From Perilla frutescens (lineage: Eukaryota; Streptophyta; Magnoliopsida; Lamiales; Lamiaceae), in NCBI GenBank assembly GCA_026008535.1, contig BRKX01000003.1, positions 58,615,001-58,679,000 on the forward strand: a DNA stretch of 64,000 nt, written 5' to 3'. Positions 1 to 11,581 of this stretch are shown in pieces. Under the pieces are notes generated by a model that saw only the letters and a list, made by a program, of their open reading frames with translations, searched no databases and was not told the DNA's origin. Numbering within the stretch: the first letter of the stretch is position 1; each line of letters starts with the position of its first letter. The translations under genes and the position numbers were made by a program.

Positions 1-431
1 GCAAATACGATAATATATAAATGATTTAAGAATAAATGAGTCGTTGCCATTAGTGCTAAAGTACTGATAGTGAAAAATTTAAAATAACATCTTAATTAGC
101 TTCGTCAACCTAAGTGCTAAAATAGTTCACAGTAGTGCTAAAATAGGTTACAACAATGCTAAAATAGATCACATCAGTGCTAAAGTACATGGCAGTGCTA
201 AAACAGTTCACAGTAGTGCTAAAATAGCTTACAACAGTGCTAAAATAGATCATAGTAGTGCTAAAGTACACCCTACACCAAATAAGTTTTCCTCCTCGAT
301 CATTAACCGTTGCGTCCACGTCTAGTCAAAAACACCATTCATCTCGCGCTATCCAATCTCTACTACACCTAGTGCCATGGTTGGTGCCTCCACCCCAACT
401 TCAATTCCATTTTAGCCCATCATTTGCTAAA
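1..431. repeat. First copy of a 431-bp direct duplication
   Basis: This stretch recurs almost unchanged at 1362-1792, 1361 bp downstream. Both copies start with the same AT-rich lead, carry the same order of 21-bp minisatellite units and end just after a shared CATTTGCTAAAA. Differences are scattered single bases, so the duplication is recent. No gene is supported; the weak open frames on both strands only follow the repeat periodicity. Confidence 0.85.
112..275. repeat. 21-bp minisatellite array A (GTGCTAAAATAG unit)
   Basis: About eight units share a GTGCTAAAATAG core followed by a variable nine-base tail; two units are shortened to about 18 bp. On the minus strand the period of seven codons gives a repeating Tyr-Phe-Ser-Thr peptide. 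That is a by-product of a unit length divisible by three, and I see no start context, splice site or homology that would make it a gene. Confidence 0.85.
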
Positions 432-1072
432 ACTGGAGTATACCTAAGAGCTATCATTAAATGAACATACACATGCAATGCATGATGAATAGAATATGAA
501 CAAGGAAAAAAAAACATAAATTGGTCAATTTAACCTTCAACAGAAGTACCAGAACTCATCAGCTAAAATGAGGGATGCCTTCCAGGATTTGATCGGTTTA
601 CTTAAAATCATAGATAAAAGTTTCTCCCTTTTATTTCATATCACAACACAAAAATTAAGCAGTGCTTCATACACTAAGTCAATTAAACAGTGTGCTAAAT
701 CTCTACTACTATGAAATGAATCAACGGAGAATATATTAATCAAAACTTCAAAACTCAGAGGTGCTGCAATTTTTTCATTTCTCATGCGTATTATAACTAA
801 ATCGCATGGCTCACTCCACACAAAACGCCTTGTAATGCAATTGAAATAATGAGAAATGGCGGGAGAAATCAGAAGCGTGAATAGAACAACATACTAGCTG
901 GTATCAAATTCCCAACACAAATACAGAAAAATTAATAACCGAAAGAGGATAAAATACCTTCATTTTTTGGATGATAACTACGTTAAAAAGGAGAAAACAT
1001 ACAAATCAAAGTAAATAACATTAGATATCATTTCCAAAAATCTATTTTGAAAAATTCAAAATAATAACCTAA
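432..1072. other. AT-rich spacer, no gene seen
   Basis: The sequence between arrays A and B is AT-rich, has stops in all frames and shows no recognisable domain, RNA gene or transposon end. Confidence 0.6.
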
Positions 1073-1212
1073 GTGCTAAAATAGTTCACAGTAGTGCTAA
1101 AATAGGTTACAACAGTGCTAAAATAGATCACAGTAGTGCTAAAGTACATGACAGTGCTAAAACAGTTCACAATAGTGCTAAAATAGATCATACGAGTGCT
1201 AAAGTACATGTT
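1073..1212. repeat. 21-bp minisatellite array B
   Basis: This is a shorter run of the same GTGCTAAAATAG units, about seven copies, lying outside the 431-bp duplicated segment. Its flanks differ from those of arrays A and C, so it is a separate third array of the family. Confidence 0.8.
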
Positions 1213-1361
1213 AACAAAATATTTTTTATAATCCTCATTTGTTATTGCAAATGCTGCATTCATCGACCACATAAACTAAATTTGTTGACATTCTATTTCT
1301 CATAGCAACAAACACAATATTCATATCGTAATCTCCCATATCCCAGAGTCAAATAAGCAAA

Positions 1362-1792
1362 GCAAATACGATAATATATAAATGATTTAAGAATAAATGA
1401 GCCGCTGCCATTAGTGCTAAAGTACTGATAGTGAAAAATTTAAAATAACATCTTAATTAGCTTCGTCAACCTAAGTGCTAAAATAGTTCACAGTAGTGCT
1501 AAAATAGGTTACAACAATGCTAAAATAGATCACATCAGTGCTAAAGTACATGGCAGTGCTAAAACAGTTCACAGTAGTGCTAAAATAGCTTACAAAAGTG
1601 CTAAAATAGATCATAGTAGTGCTAAAGTACACCCTACACCAAACAAGTTTTCCTCCTCGATCATTAACCGTTGCGTCCACGTCTAGTCAAAAACACCCTT
1701 CCTCTCGCGCTATCCAATCTCTACTACACCTAGTGCCATGGTTGGTGCCTCCACCCCAACTTCAATTCCATTTTAGCCCATCATTTGCTAAA
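1362..1792. repeat. Second copy of the 431-bp duplication, with minisatellite array C
   Basis: It matches 1-431 nearly base for base, including the array at about 1473-1636. The copies diverge abruptly at their right ends after CATTTGCTAAAA. Confidence 0.85.
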
Positions 1793-2957
1793 AAACCGCC
1801 AAATAATATACAAAAAGACCACCCAAACTTCATACTCACCTCTACTAAGAGTCTTCATTGAAAGCTTTTGTTTGCCCTTCTATTACAATACTTACGATTC
1901 TTTAATCCCAAACAAATTTAATTTTCTCACAAAAGATCATTAGCCCATGCACTCTATTTTTGAGAACTGACTCTCTCCCACAGTACCCATTCAGATTCAG
2001 AGAGAGAAACAACCACCCACCAGCAAATTAAGCTTTTAGAGAGAGAGAGAGAGAGAGAAAATAAAAGAAGAAAACAATGGGGTATATGTATGTTGTACTT
2101 CCTGCAACTTCTTTTCTTATATAATGAACAGAGAACCGAGATGCAAAAATGCAGAAAAATCTTTGCTTAATGCCCTCTATTGCGAGGAAGAAAAATGGGG
2201 AGAGTTGAGGAAGAAGACGAATTACAGATGGAAGGAGATTCATTCCAAATATAACAGATTTTCTAAATTACAAAAGTACCCTTGCTTCATTAAAAAGTCG
2301 CTAATATTACAAATATGCCACCATGTTTTTTCAATATTGAGATAGATCTTGGCTGTCCAAATCAGAGCAATCTGTGACTGAGATTGGTTCTCGGTTCTCA
2401 TAGGGGGGTGTGGTTCTCACATGATCCCATCTCTGTGTATGTGTTATGCATGAATTATATATTATAGTTAATAATATTTTTAATATTATGTTGACTGTGA
2501 TGAACTAGTTTAATTAAAGAGTTACAAATTTATTATGAATATAAATTAAATAGAAAAAAAAAGAGAGGCTCACGACAATTGGCATAAAAGTTCACAGTGT
2601 TGCGATGATGCTTGAGGAGAAGACTTGAAAAAAGAAGTAAGCAATATGGTGGCTGCAACGTGAAGAATCAACGCAAGTTAAGAAGGAGATAAATTTTATT
2701 TGACTTGGTTTTGTTTAGGAACACGTGTGTTGGGCTCTTGACAAAAGAAGAAACTAAAGAAAAGGGGCGCTTTGGCCGAGAGGTATTGTTTAATTTACTT
2801 GGTGCAAGAGTAAAAGAAAGAGCAAGTTAATTGGTAGGTTGATATGCAAATGATTGATTATCATCACCAATTTCACAAGAGACTCGATAGGTAGGACAAT
2901 CTCTTAAGTAGAAGCTTGACAAAATTCACTTGGAAGACAATAGACTTACATTGTTGT
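1793..2957. other. Intergenic AT-rich sequence with GA microsatellite
   Basis: A GA microsatellite lies near 2038-2058. The rest is AT-rich with short open frames only. The last few hundred bases may belong to the decayed retroelement that becomes recognisable at 2958. Confidence 0.5.
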
Positions 2958-3500
2958 GATGGCATTGATCTATTTGATTGGATCCATCGAGCTAAAGAGT
3001 AATTTGATTTTCATTGTATTTATGATGAGAAATGAATGCGGCTAGTAGCCTTCAACATGGCGGGAGATGAGTTCGAATGGTTTCAATAGATGAAGAGTGA
3101 AAGATTGTTGACTACGTGGGTGGATTTCATGGAGAAAGTATTGTTTCGTTTTGGAACTTATCAATACGAAGATAGTCTTGAAAACTTATCATCATATGAG
3201 GAGCTCCCAAATCGGAATTATATTCTAGAAGTAGAATCAATAGGTGAATTGCTCATTGTTCCAAGTTCTATACTATAAGATGTTGATGAGATAGTTGACT
3301 CACATTGGGAGCACGAGATTGGTTTGAAGCTTCGTATTCTAGAAAATATTGAACTAGAGGGAAAAATTGTTGACCAACAATATTTAATATTGAAGCACCA
3401 ATTGGGGCCATGAGTGAGATTGTTGACGAGTGGCCTAAAAGGATTTCATTTGCCATGTTGGAAACAATTATTGTTCGTGTTTTTTTAGCATAAGACATTG
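2958..3500 (+). pseudogene. Decayed Ty3/gypsy gag relic
   Basis: One frame from 2958 reads DGIDLFDWIHRAKE, stop, FDFHCIYDEK, stop, MRLVAFNMAGDEFEWFQ, stop, then TTWVDFMEKVLFRFG and QYED. This order is the core of the retrotransposon gag family: an FDG-type start, the W-I-RA helix, the aromatic WFQ motif, then TTW-DF and RFG-QYED. At least three in-frame stops interrupt it and no terminal repeats or downstream pol domain are visible. A continuation to about 3500 is open but not recognisable. It is a dead fragment of an LTR retrotransposon. Confidence 0.6.
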
Positions 3501-4126
3501 GTTTATAGGAAAATTTTGAGTGTTACAACAATTGAAATTCAATATGTTTCAAATATGTTGATGGAGATTGTGCAGACACAACTAAAGAAAAGGGCGAATG
3601 CGACTGCATGGATATTTATTATGTATTGAGGATCTTTTTTGATAGAAGGATGATGGTTTGGAGTTCTACGCATATAACGAGATTTTTTGGGAGTTGATTA
3701 TCAAGTTTACCATCTCTACATTGAGGACAAGATGATCTTACAATGGGTTAAAATAATACTTTCCCTAGTTATCATATTTAATAGTATTATAGTATGTAAT
3801 AGTATCCCAATTAATTTAGCGTTAACCCACCTCTTAGGTGGCTACCTAGTTGGAGCAATAGACAATCCCATAATAAATGGCCACATGCATGTTCAAATCG
3901 ATCTGTCAACACTTTATGAGCAAAATTATTCAAAGCACAAAAAAAAAAAAAAAAACAGAAAAAAAAACAAAAAAAGCAAAAAAAAAATATATCGTTTTTT
4001 TCTTCGTCTTAACTCTTAAGAAAAGGGCTACTACTACGGTTAATCTTAGATTTTAATTTGACCACAAACGTTGGTGGCAACTTAATTTGATAGAGTTAGA
4101 ATATACTTAATTGGAATATTTAAGCG
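3501..4126. other. Spacer with A-rich run
   Basis: The stretch has an A-rich run at about 3940-3990 and no gene or transposon terminus that I can recognise. Confidence 0.5.
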
Positions 4127-4670
4127 CACTTGCATGCAACACCTCTTATTTTCAGCAATTTCAGGCGGGCGCGTGGCCCCAGACGGGCGTGCCACGTGGC
4201 GCCACGCGCAGCGCGTGAGGCCCATGCGTCCGTCTCAGGTTGATACCTGTCTTTATCGTACTTGATACTTTTCTTCTTACCACATGGTACTTTTTATTTT
4301 ACCGAACTCGTGTTTTGCTTTTCTTTGCAAATTCTTGGAATGATGATTGTTTTAGATTAATCTCAACACATACAATATAAAAACTGAGAAAAAAATCAGA
4401 ATTTGAACTAAATAAACTAGTATAAAATAACTATCAGACCCCTTACTTTTTAATGATACAAATGGTACTTTTCGAATGTTTTGTGATACTTTTTAATAGG
4501 AAGGTTGGTACTCACTTTGGACAGTTTTTTTTTATGGGTTGACCCAGTCAAAGCGGATTAACCCGCGTTGACCGGGTCAAAGCGCGGGTTGACCCGCGTT
4601 GACCGGGTCAAAAGCGGGTTTGACCGACCCGTCTCATATAGTGTTATTTGCATCATGATGCATGCAAGTG
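4127..4670. mobile_element. MITE-like element with 12-bp terminal inverted repeats (family 1, copy 1)
   Basis: The ends are perfect inverted repeats CACTTGCATGCA (4127-4138 and 4659-4670). The right side carries tandem GTTGACCCGCGTTGACC-type words and the left side a GC-rich GGGCGCGTGG block; between them the words GATACTTTT and GGTACTTTT recur. The element at 20061-20720 is the same family in the opposite orientation, and 48700-48925 is a third, diverged member. No transposase is present. The superfamily is unresolved: TTAA occurs on both sides at slightly different distances, which is suggestive but not proof of a target duplication. Confidence 0.65.
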
Positions 4671-5641
4671 TTTGCCTTAAGCCAATATATTCAGTTTATC
4701 CCTTTGATTATCGCATGAGATTTCATTGTGCATTCTTTGCAGAGCCGTCTTAAAGTTTTGATGGGTCCTGTGTTAATTTTAGAAATTAGTACCTAATATT
4801 AAAAGAAAACTCAATTTTAATTTTAGTTATAAATTTCAAAACATTAGAGCATAGCACAATTATATTTTGACAAAAAAGAAAATAAAAAATTCAAAGCAGA
4901 TAAGAACTGTAGAATGACAGTATTTTTTCTTCCAAGGAAGGTAGGATAAATAAAGAGGTAAAATTTTAAATAGGCACTTTGACTTAATAAAAAAGATATT
5001 TCTAGCCACTATTTAAAAAATATACGCTTCGAGTCACTTGAACAGAATAACCCTATGTCGTGCACCCTAGTCATGCAACAACGTAAAATTGTAATAATGC
5101 ACGAATACACTTAGTCAAGTAGTAGTGTAAATTTGAATTGTGCACGACTATGCTCAATTGTGTATCCTCAATTCATGCAACAATATAAAAATTTATAATG
5201 TTGTACGAATGGACTTAATCGTGCACCACACTCGTATATGAATAGTAATTTTAATTTTCAGTTTTCAATTAATAATGATTATTTTATAATTAAAATTTAT
5301 AATTTTTTAATTTAATTTTTTTATTGAGAAAATATTGATTGTGATTATTTATGTTATAATTTTTATTTTATAATAAATATTATTAAAATCATAAATTTGA
5401 CACCAAAAGATGAAATATGAAATTTGAACCGTTTGTTATACCCTATTGAAAATTTTCAATGTCACGACTCAAAGCATATGGGGAATTGGGCTTTCCTAAT
5501 AATTAATGTGGCTGTCCGAATCGGGATCTTTCGAAAAGTATTCAAAACAAATGCCAAAAATTTCTTCAACAAAAATATCGAACATCCTTTTCCTTCCACT
5601 TCTCCTTTGTCAACAATATTAATGTAGTTCTCTAAAAAAAA
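4671..5641. other. AT-rich intergenic spacer
   Basis: Very AT-rich sequence, with loosely repeated CATGCAACAA and GTGCAC words around 5060-5230. No gene, RNA or transposon end is supported. Confidence 0.5.
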
Positions 5642-6162
5642 TGTTAAAGAAACTGATGGATTGAGCTCGAAGAAGATAGATACAAACACCAAGAACAACG
5701 CAAGAATTTGTGGTGTATGATAGAACAAGAAAAGCAATAGAAATGACACAATCGATATACGTGGTTCGGCAAGAATTGCCTACATCCACGGAGGGTTAAC
5801 TGCTCTATTATTATTGATCAAGAATGTAGATTACAAGAGTAGAACAGCCTCAATCACAGCTTACAACTCTGAACAGATTGTAGCTCTCAAACTATCAAGA
5901 TCTCTATCTCTATCTACTTCTCTCGGCTTTACAAGGGTTATGAAATATGGAATGAATGAATTGTTTCATCCGACTCTAACTGCTTCAATTAATAGCTATG
6001 CAACAGCAAATCTTCACCACTCAAATTAGGAAGTAACTGAATAGATCAACGGCTCCCATGCAATAACAAATAACCGCTACAAACTTCCACCAACAGCTTT
6101 CCCTTAACTGGTTTTGCCAACAGCCTTCATTGAGCAGATTTGAAGTCACCCTTCATTCAACA
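5642..6162. mobile_element. Solo LTR (Ty1/copia-like) just upstream of the first P450 gene
   Basis: The 521-bp block starts TGTTAAAGAA and ends TTCAACA, the TG...CA rule with TGTT/AACA inverted ends. AAAAA flanks both sides (5637-5641 and 6163-6167), a possible but low-complexity 5-bp target duplication. Inside lies TACGTGGTTCGGCAAGAA with CCTACATCCACGG, a motif common in plant copia-type LTRs. No internal region remains, so it is a recombination remnant. It ends about 150 bp before the P450 start codon and may influence that promoter. Confidence 0.65.
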
Positions 6163-6314
6163 AAAAACAATATTAATGTTGTTACATCCAATCCGCTTCA
6201 CATTTAAGTAACGAAATTAAAAAATTTCCCATTTTGTCTAAGCACACCCCATTGAACGATTCAACAAGAAAAGACATAAATATCTCATTGTAGACATATT
6301 GATCAATCAACTGA

Positions 6315-8092
6315 ATGGATTTCCTAGCAATTTTGGTTCTACTACTATCATTCATTCTCTACACATTTTTATTTCTATTGGGGCCAAATTATTGGCTCCG
6401 GAGAAGGCTGAGGTTTCCTCCGGGGCCTGCCCCGATACCAATCATAGGCAACCTTCTCCAACTCGGCCAGAGCCCCCACCGTCATCTTGCGGACCTCTCC
6501 AAAACTTATGGACCGTTGATGTATCTCAAACTCGGGAGTATACACACGGTCGTAGCATCCTCACCAGAATTCGCGAAGGAAATTCTACAGAAGCACGATC
6601 AAACATGCTCGGGTCGAGCAGTGCCTCACGTGGCCCACGTGCTCGACCACTACCAGGCCTCCTTGGCCTGGCTACCCGTGGGGACGAAATGGCGAAAATT
6701 TCGTAAAATCAGCAAAGAACACATGTTCACCGTGCACAAGATGGGAGAAAGCGAGGGGCTTCGGCAAGAAAAGCTGCGGCAAATGCGGCATTATTTGGAG
6801 AAGTGCTGCTCCAGAAGCAGCCTGGTGAATTTTGAGGAGGTTTCATTTGTGACTTCGCTCAATTTGATCTCAGCAACTCTGTTTTCTGTGGAATTCGCTC
6901 GCTTCGATTCTGATTCATCATCTCATCACGAAATAAAGGGAATCATTCAAGGATTGATGAAGATTGCTGGCACTCCTAATCTTGCTGATTTCTTCCCACT
7001 TCTTAGATTGGTCGATCCACAGGGCCTTAAGCGCAAATCAATGGCTTACTTCACCAAGTTACTAGAAAAGTTCGACGAAATCATTGGTAAAAGGTTGCAA
7101 GAAAATGCCAAATCCGATGAAGATTCTAGGAAGAGAAAGGATCTGCTTCAAGTGCTCCTCGATCTCAACCAAGAAAACGCTTCTGACTTGACCCTTCACG
7201 ACATCAAACATCTTCTTCTTGTAAGACTTCATGCTTAATTTATTCAATTTACACACAATTCAAACTCGTGTTAGACCATCTCATTCACTTTCTTAATTAT
7301 CTATTTGTGGTTGTAATTTTGTTGATACTTGGATGTGATCTGATGAAAAAACACAAATATAATATTAGTGTACTAACTCTACTACATGCACAAGACTTAT
7401 TTGTAATTTTACTGATGCTTCACTCTCTCATGAAAAAAAAAAATAAAAAAATTAAGAGCAAGTGAGTAACTCTACTACATCTACAGGACTTATTTGTTGC
7501 GGGAACGGACACGACGACGGATTCCATGCAATGGGCGATGACAGAGTTGATACGACATCCTGAGAAAATGTCGAAAGCAAAGAATGAGGTAAGGAGTGTG
7601 ATCGGAGAGAATGAACAAGTTGAAGAAGCCGACATCGGAAAACTCCCATACTTAAACGCAGTGATCAAAGAAAGCTTTCGATGTCACCCGCCCGGCCCCT
7701 TTTTGATCCCTCACAAGGCGGAAGCTGATGTAGAAATCAATGGCTACACGATCCCAAGAGGTGCACGAATACTTGTTAATGCGTGGGCGATCGGGAAAGA
7801 CTCCAGCGTATGGTCGAATCCGGATTCCTTTGAGCCCGAACGGTTTTTAGGCACCAAAATAGACTACAGGGGCCAAGATTTCGAGCTCATTCCATTCAGC
7901 TCAGGCCGGAGAATTTGTCCCGGGCTGCCACTGGCTCACTCGATGGTGCACCTCATGGTAGCATCCATGATTCATAACTTCGATTGGAAACTTGAGCCTG
8001 GGATGAAGCCCGAATATATCGACATGAGCGATGTGTTCGGGCTTTCGCTTCACAAGGCCGTGCCTCTCAAGGCTTTGCCCATCAGGCGCTAA
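6315..8092 (+). CDS. Cytochrome P450, CYP76 family-like (gene 1)
   Basis: Two exons, 6315-7220 and 7487-8092, encode about 503 residues; the 266-bp phase-0 intron begins GTAAGA and ends CTACAG. The protein is an ER-anchored haem monooxygenase: an N-terminal hydrophobic anchor (about 3-23), the proline hinge FPPGPAPIPIIGN, the I-helix AGTDTT (307-312), the K-helix ExxR (364-367), PERF (419-422) and the haem loop PFSSGRRICPG with Cys446. The usual PFGxGRR has Ser in place of the first Gly. Motifs such as SPEFAKEILQ and DLFVAGTDT point to the CYP76 family, which in plants oxidises monoterpenes, diterpenes and some phenolics; the substrate here is not known. No stop or frameshift is present, and length is normal. 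The start is the first ATG before the anchor. A CATAAATA TATA-like box lies near 6274. It shares orientation and intron site with 46743-50116. Confidence 0.9.
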
Positions 8093-9096
8093 ACACTACA
8101 GAAAATCATATTATGCCATAAAATTATAGTAAATAAGTGTAGTGCGTTGTTTCACTTTAAGCAATAGCGCTAATTGGTTCTAATTTATATATATGTGTGT
8201 GTATGTGTGTGTGTGTTTTGATTCAGATATGTATTAGTGTGAGAAATGAAAACATTACTTATCTTACTATAATTTTATTATTTAATTCCACAATCAAACA
8301 ATAAAATCAAGTAGTAAAGTAATTGAATAAAGTAATTGAGTAAAATTATAGCAATTTGATCGTATCCTTCTCTTCCCATTTTCCTCTAAAAGAATTTTGT
8401 TATATATCAACCTACTCATCATGTCCAGACTTGCAAGTATTGCTGCAATTGATACAACAATATTTTGACAGTTCTGTCGACCATTATATGAATTAATTAT
8501 TTTGAGTAAATCACCAATTAGATAAGTGGCCGATGGTGAAAGTAGTTATTTATCTAGATCATATATAATACAAAAGTCAAGTCCAAGGAGTGCTCGAATA
8601 ATTATGTAGAAAGATAATGAAATTAAATTAAGCTAGCCAATTCAATGGTAGGACTTATGATCAATATCACGTGCTCTCTGCTAGTAAAATGTTGTGTGCA
8701 GAGGGGGAGGACGGATATCAGGCTCTTGGCCCTCTTTTTCTTTAATTGTATTAATTTCAAGAAGTGGCCCAATATTGTTATTAGTGAAACCCAATGTTTT
8801 AGGGTTTACTTTATTATATTTTGGGAGATCATATTTATGTACTATGTAATCTGATGTAGAGTAGAAAATTAAACATCAACTCTTCTTTCCCTGCGTTCTT
8901 TACTAATCTTCTCCTCTCTTTTTCTACTTTTCTCCCATTTCTTGTCCTCCAAAGTTGATATCTTTACACTTGATTCCATACAAAAAAAAAAAAAAACACA
9001 AAAACACAAAAGATGCGTAGAAGCTTTGAGAATTTAAATTGTTTTAATTACTATAGAAGGAAAGTTTTAATTTCTCAACATCATCACGTGAGTTAG
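8093..9096. other. Downstream spacer of P450 gene 1
   Basis: It contains the likely 3' UTR, a GT microsatellite near 8192-8217 and AT-rich sequence. No further gene is supported. Confidence 0.5.
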
Positions 9097-9585
9097 CACT
9101 TCAACGAAAATGATCTTTAGAGACAATAATATTAAAGAGGACAAATGTTGTCACTTATATAAAATATATTTAAGTAACAACATGTCGTCTCTAATTACCA
9201 CATGTTATCTCTAATGACATTTGTGTGATAACATTGTTCTAAATTAAAATGATGCTTTGTCCCGGTGGGGATGGCCTAGTGGTGGAGTGAGGTTGCTTGG
9301 AGACCAAAGGTCACAGGTTCGAATCTCCTCAATACCACAGGTCGGGTGTGTGAGTAAAAAAAATGATGCTTAATTTATTTCGGACACTTTCAGGAAGCTA
9401 TTTGAAATAACATGATGTCGTGCCCAAAAAATATTTTTTAACTGACAATAATGTTGTCACCAAAATGTCATTAGTGATGACATGTGGTAATTGGAGACCA
9501 CATGTTGTTACTTAAGTCTAATATAAGTAACGAACATTCGTCGTCTAAAATAATATTATCTCTAAAGACCATTTTTGTTATAGTG
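9097..9585. mobile_element. CACTA-type foldback MITE
   Basis: The left end CACTTCAACGAAAATGATC and the inverted right end CACTATAACAAAAATGGTC start long, imperfect inverted repeats that extend about 150 bp inward. TAG lies directly outside both ends (9094-9096 and 9586-9588), the 3-bp target duplication expected for CACTA elements. There is no transposase, so it is non-autonomous. A SINE is inserted near its centre and interrupts the hairpin. Confidence 0.8.
9258..9359 (+). mobile_element. tRNA-derived SINE nested in the CACTA MITE
   Basis: The body has a Pol III A-box-like TGGCCTAGTGG (about 9272-9282) and a B-box GGTTCGAATCT (9316-9326), the tRNA-like head of plant SINEs, and ends in a short A tail. 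It is flanked by perfect 12-bp direct repeats AAAATGATGCTT (9246-9257 and 9360-9371), a target-site duplication. At about 100 bp it is short, so it may be truncated at the 3' side. Confidence 0.8.
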
Positions 9586-11581
9586 TAGAGTAGACAACAA
9601 AGGTATAGTTATTATAACTATAGGAAATGAAAAAAAGCAAGTTGAGGCTAATCACTGCATTATGAAGAGAAGTAAGCCTGAACACTTCTATCCAGTGTTG
9701 TAAAAATCGGCCTAGGTGGCGCCTAGGCGCTCATCGGTACCATACCTTGGCGAAAACCTTCAATTCGGGCATGTTGTGCGGATCGGCCGCCTAGGCGGAA
9801 TTGTGCGGCGCCTAGGCGAAGATAGAGAGTTATGTAACAATGCAATAAATGAAGCAAATCTTAAGAAAAGAGTGATGAAGATAAAGAGATGAGATCACGG
9901 GTGAATATCAACAATGATGGTCGAGAAGACACTATTGATGTCGATCAATTGCAAGAATCATTTGGTTCTATGAAATCAGCACGCAGTCTTGGCCCCATGG
10001 ACAAGTTTGTTAGTCAGATATCTCCTAAGATTAGTTTGAATTCAGAAAAAAGCAAACTACAAAATCAAAACATCAGTGATGTGCTTTTCAAGCAAAGAAC
10101 AGATGCTGCAAAAGAATACATTTGTAGATGGGCTTATGATGCGGGTGTTTCTTTCCACTCGTTGGAGTTAGATAGTTTCAAGATGATGTTGGAATCGGTA
10201 GGTCAATTTGGACCTGGACTTATGCCTCCTACAAGATATGAGGCATCTGACACATTCTTGAAGAAAGAAGTTGATAGAACTAAAAGTTTGCTGAAGTCAC
10301 ATGAAGAAGAGTGGAAATTGAAGGGATGCTCGATCATGACAGATGGATGGAGTGATAGAAAGAGAAGAATTATCATGAACTTGTGTGTTAATTCTCGATT
10401 GGGTACTGTTTTCCTTTCTTCTAAGGAGTTTTCAGATGTTTCACACACAAGTGAAGTGATATTTGAGTATGTCGATCAGTGCATAGAAGAAGTTGGCCCA
10501 GACAATGTGGTTTAGATTGTAATAGACAATGCAGCAAACAATATAGGAGCTGTAAAGCTATTGAAAGAGAAGAGGCCAACAATATTTTGGACTTCGTGTG
10601 GTGCTCATACCACAGATCTTATGCTGGAAAGCATTGCAAAACAAGAAAGATTCAAGAAAGTCATTGATCAAGCCAAATCAATCACCATCTTTCTCTATGC
10701 ACACCACCAAGTCTTGGCAATGATGAGAGCATTTACAAAGAAGAAGGATATAGTGAGACTAGGGGTGACTCGATTTGCTTCAGCATTCCTTACTTTGTAA
10801 AGTTTAAATGACAGCAGGACTGAACTAAAAGTAATGTTTGGAAATCCCGAGTGGGAACTTTGCAAGTACTCCAAGAGTAAGAAAGGAAAAGATGTCTATG
10901 GAATAGTGATGAGTTTGGGATTCTGGAGTGGTGTGGGATTATGCTTGCAGGTGTTTACCCCTTTGATTAAGGTTCTTCGGATTGCTGATGGTGATACAAA
11001 GCCTTCAATGGGCTTTTTATACGGAGATCTCATTCAAGCAAAAGAAGATATCAAAATTTCTCTAAGCAATCTTCCAAAAAATTATGAGCCGATAAATGAA
11101 TTCAAAGATGGACGGATGAAAGGCAGGCTTGATACCTCGTTACATTTAACGGCTTATTTGTTGAACCCATTTTATCATTACAATAATTCACTTATTCAAT
11201 TGGATAAAGATGTGGTTCTTGGTATGATGGATTGCATAGATGTCATGTATCCGGGAGATATTAGTGTACAAGATAAGATCTTGAATGAAGAATTTCCCAT
11301 ATATAGAGAAAAGAAGTTGATAGTTGGGAAGCCACTTGCCGTGAAAGCATGCTCTTTCAATGATGCCAAGTTTGATCCAGGTAAATGAAGTTCTAATTTT
11401 TTCTTCAATTTAAAACTTTAATTCTTGAAATATATGATTAATTCTTTGATTTGTTTATGACTTTATGTAGTATCTTGGTGGTTGACTTTTGGAATAATAA
11501 CTCCTACTTTACAAAGATTGGCCATAAGAATTCTTTCATTGACGACTAGTTCATCCGGTTGTGAAAGAAATTGGAGTGCAT

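Noticed and set aside
110..1680. Minus-strand open frames of 67-69 codons with repeated YFST peptide
   Set aside because: They follow the 21-bp repeat period, appear only within the arrays and have no homology or gene structure around them.
3687..4019. 110-codon frame with lysine-rich end
   Set aside because: The Lys/Asn tail is just the A-rich run; the front has no recognisable domain and no gene context.
6299..6706. 135-codon frame overlapping the P450 gene 1 exon
   Set aside because: It is an alternative frame of the GC-rich P450 exon; the P450 frame has clear family motifs.
9258..9359. True tRNA gene
   Set aside because: A- and B-box words are present, but there is no cloverleaf, and target duplications and an A tail show it is a SINE.
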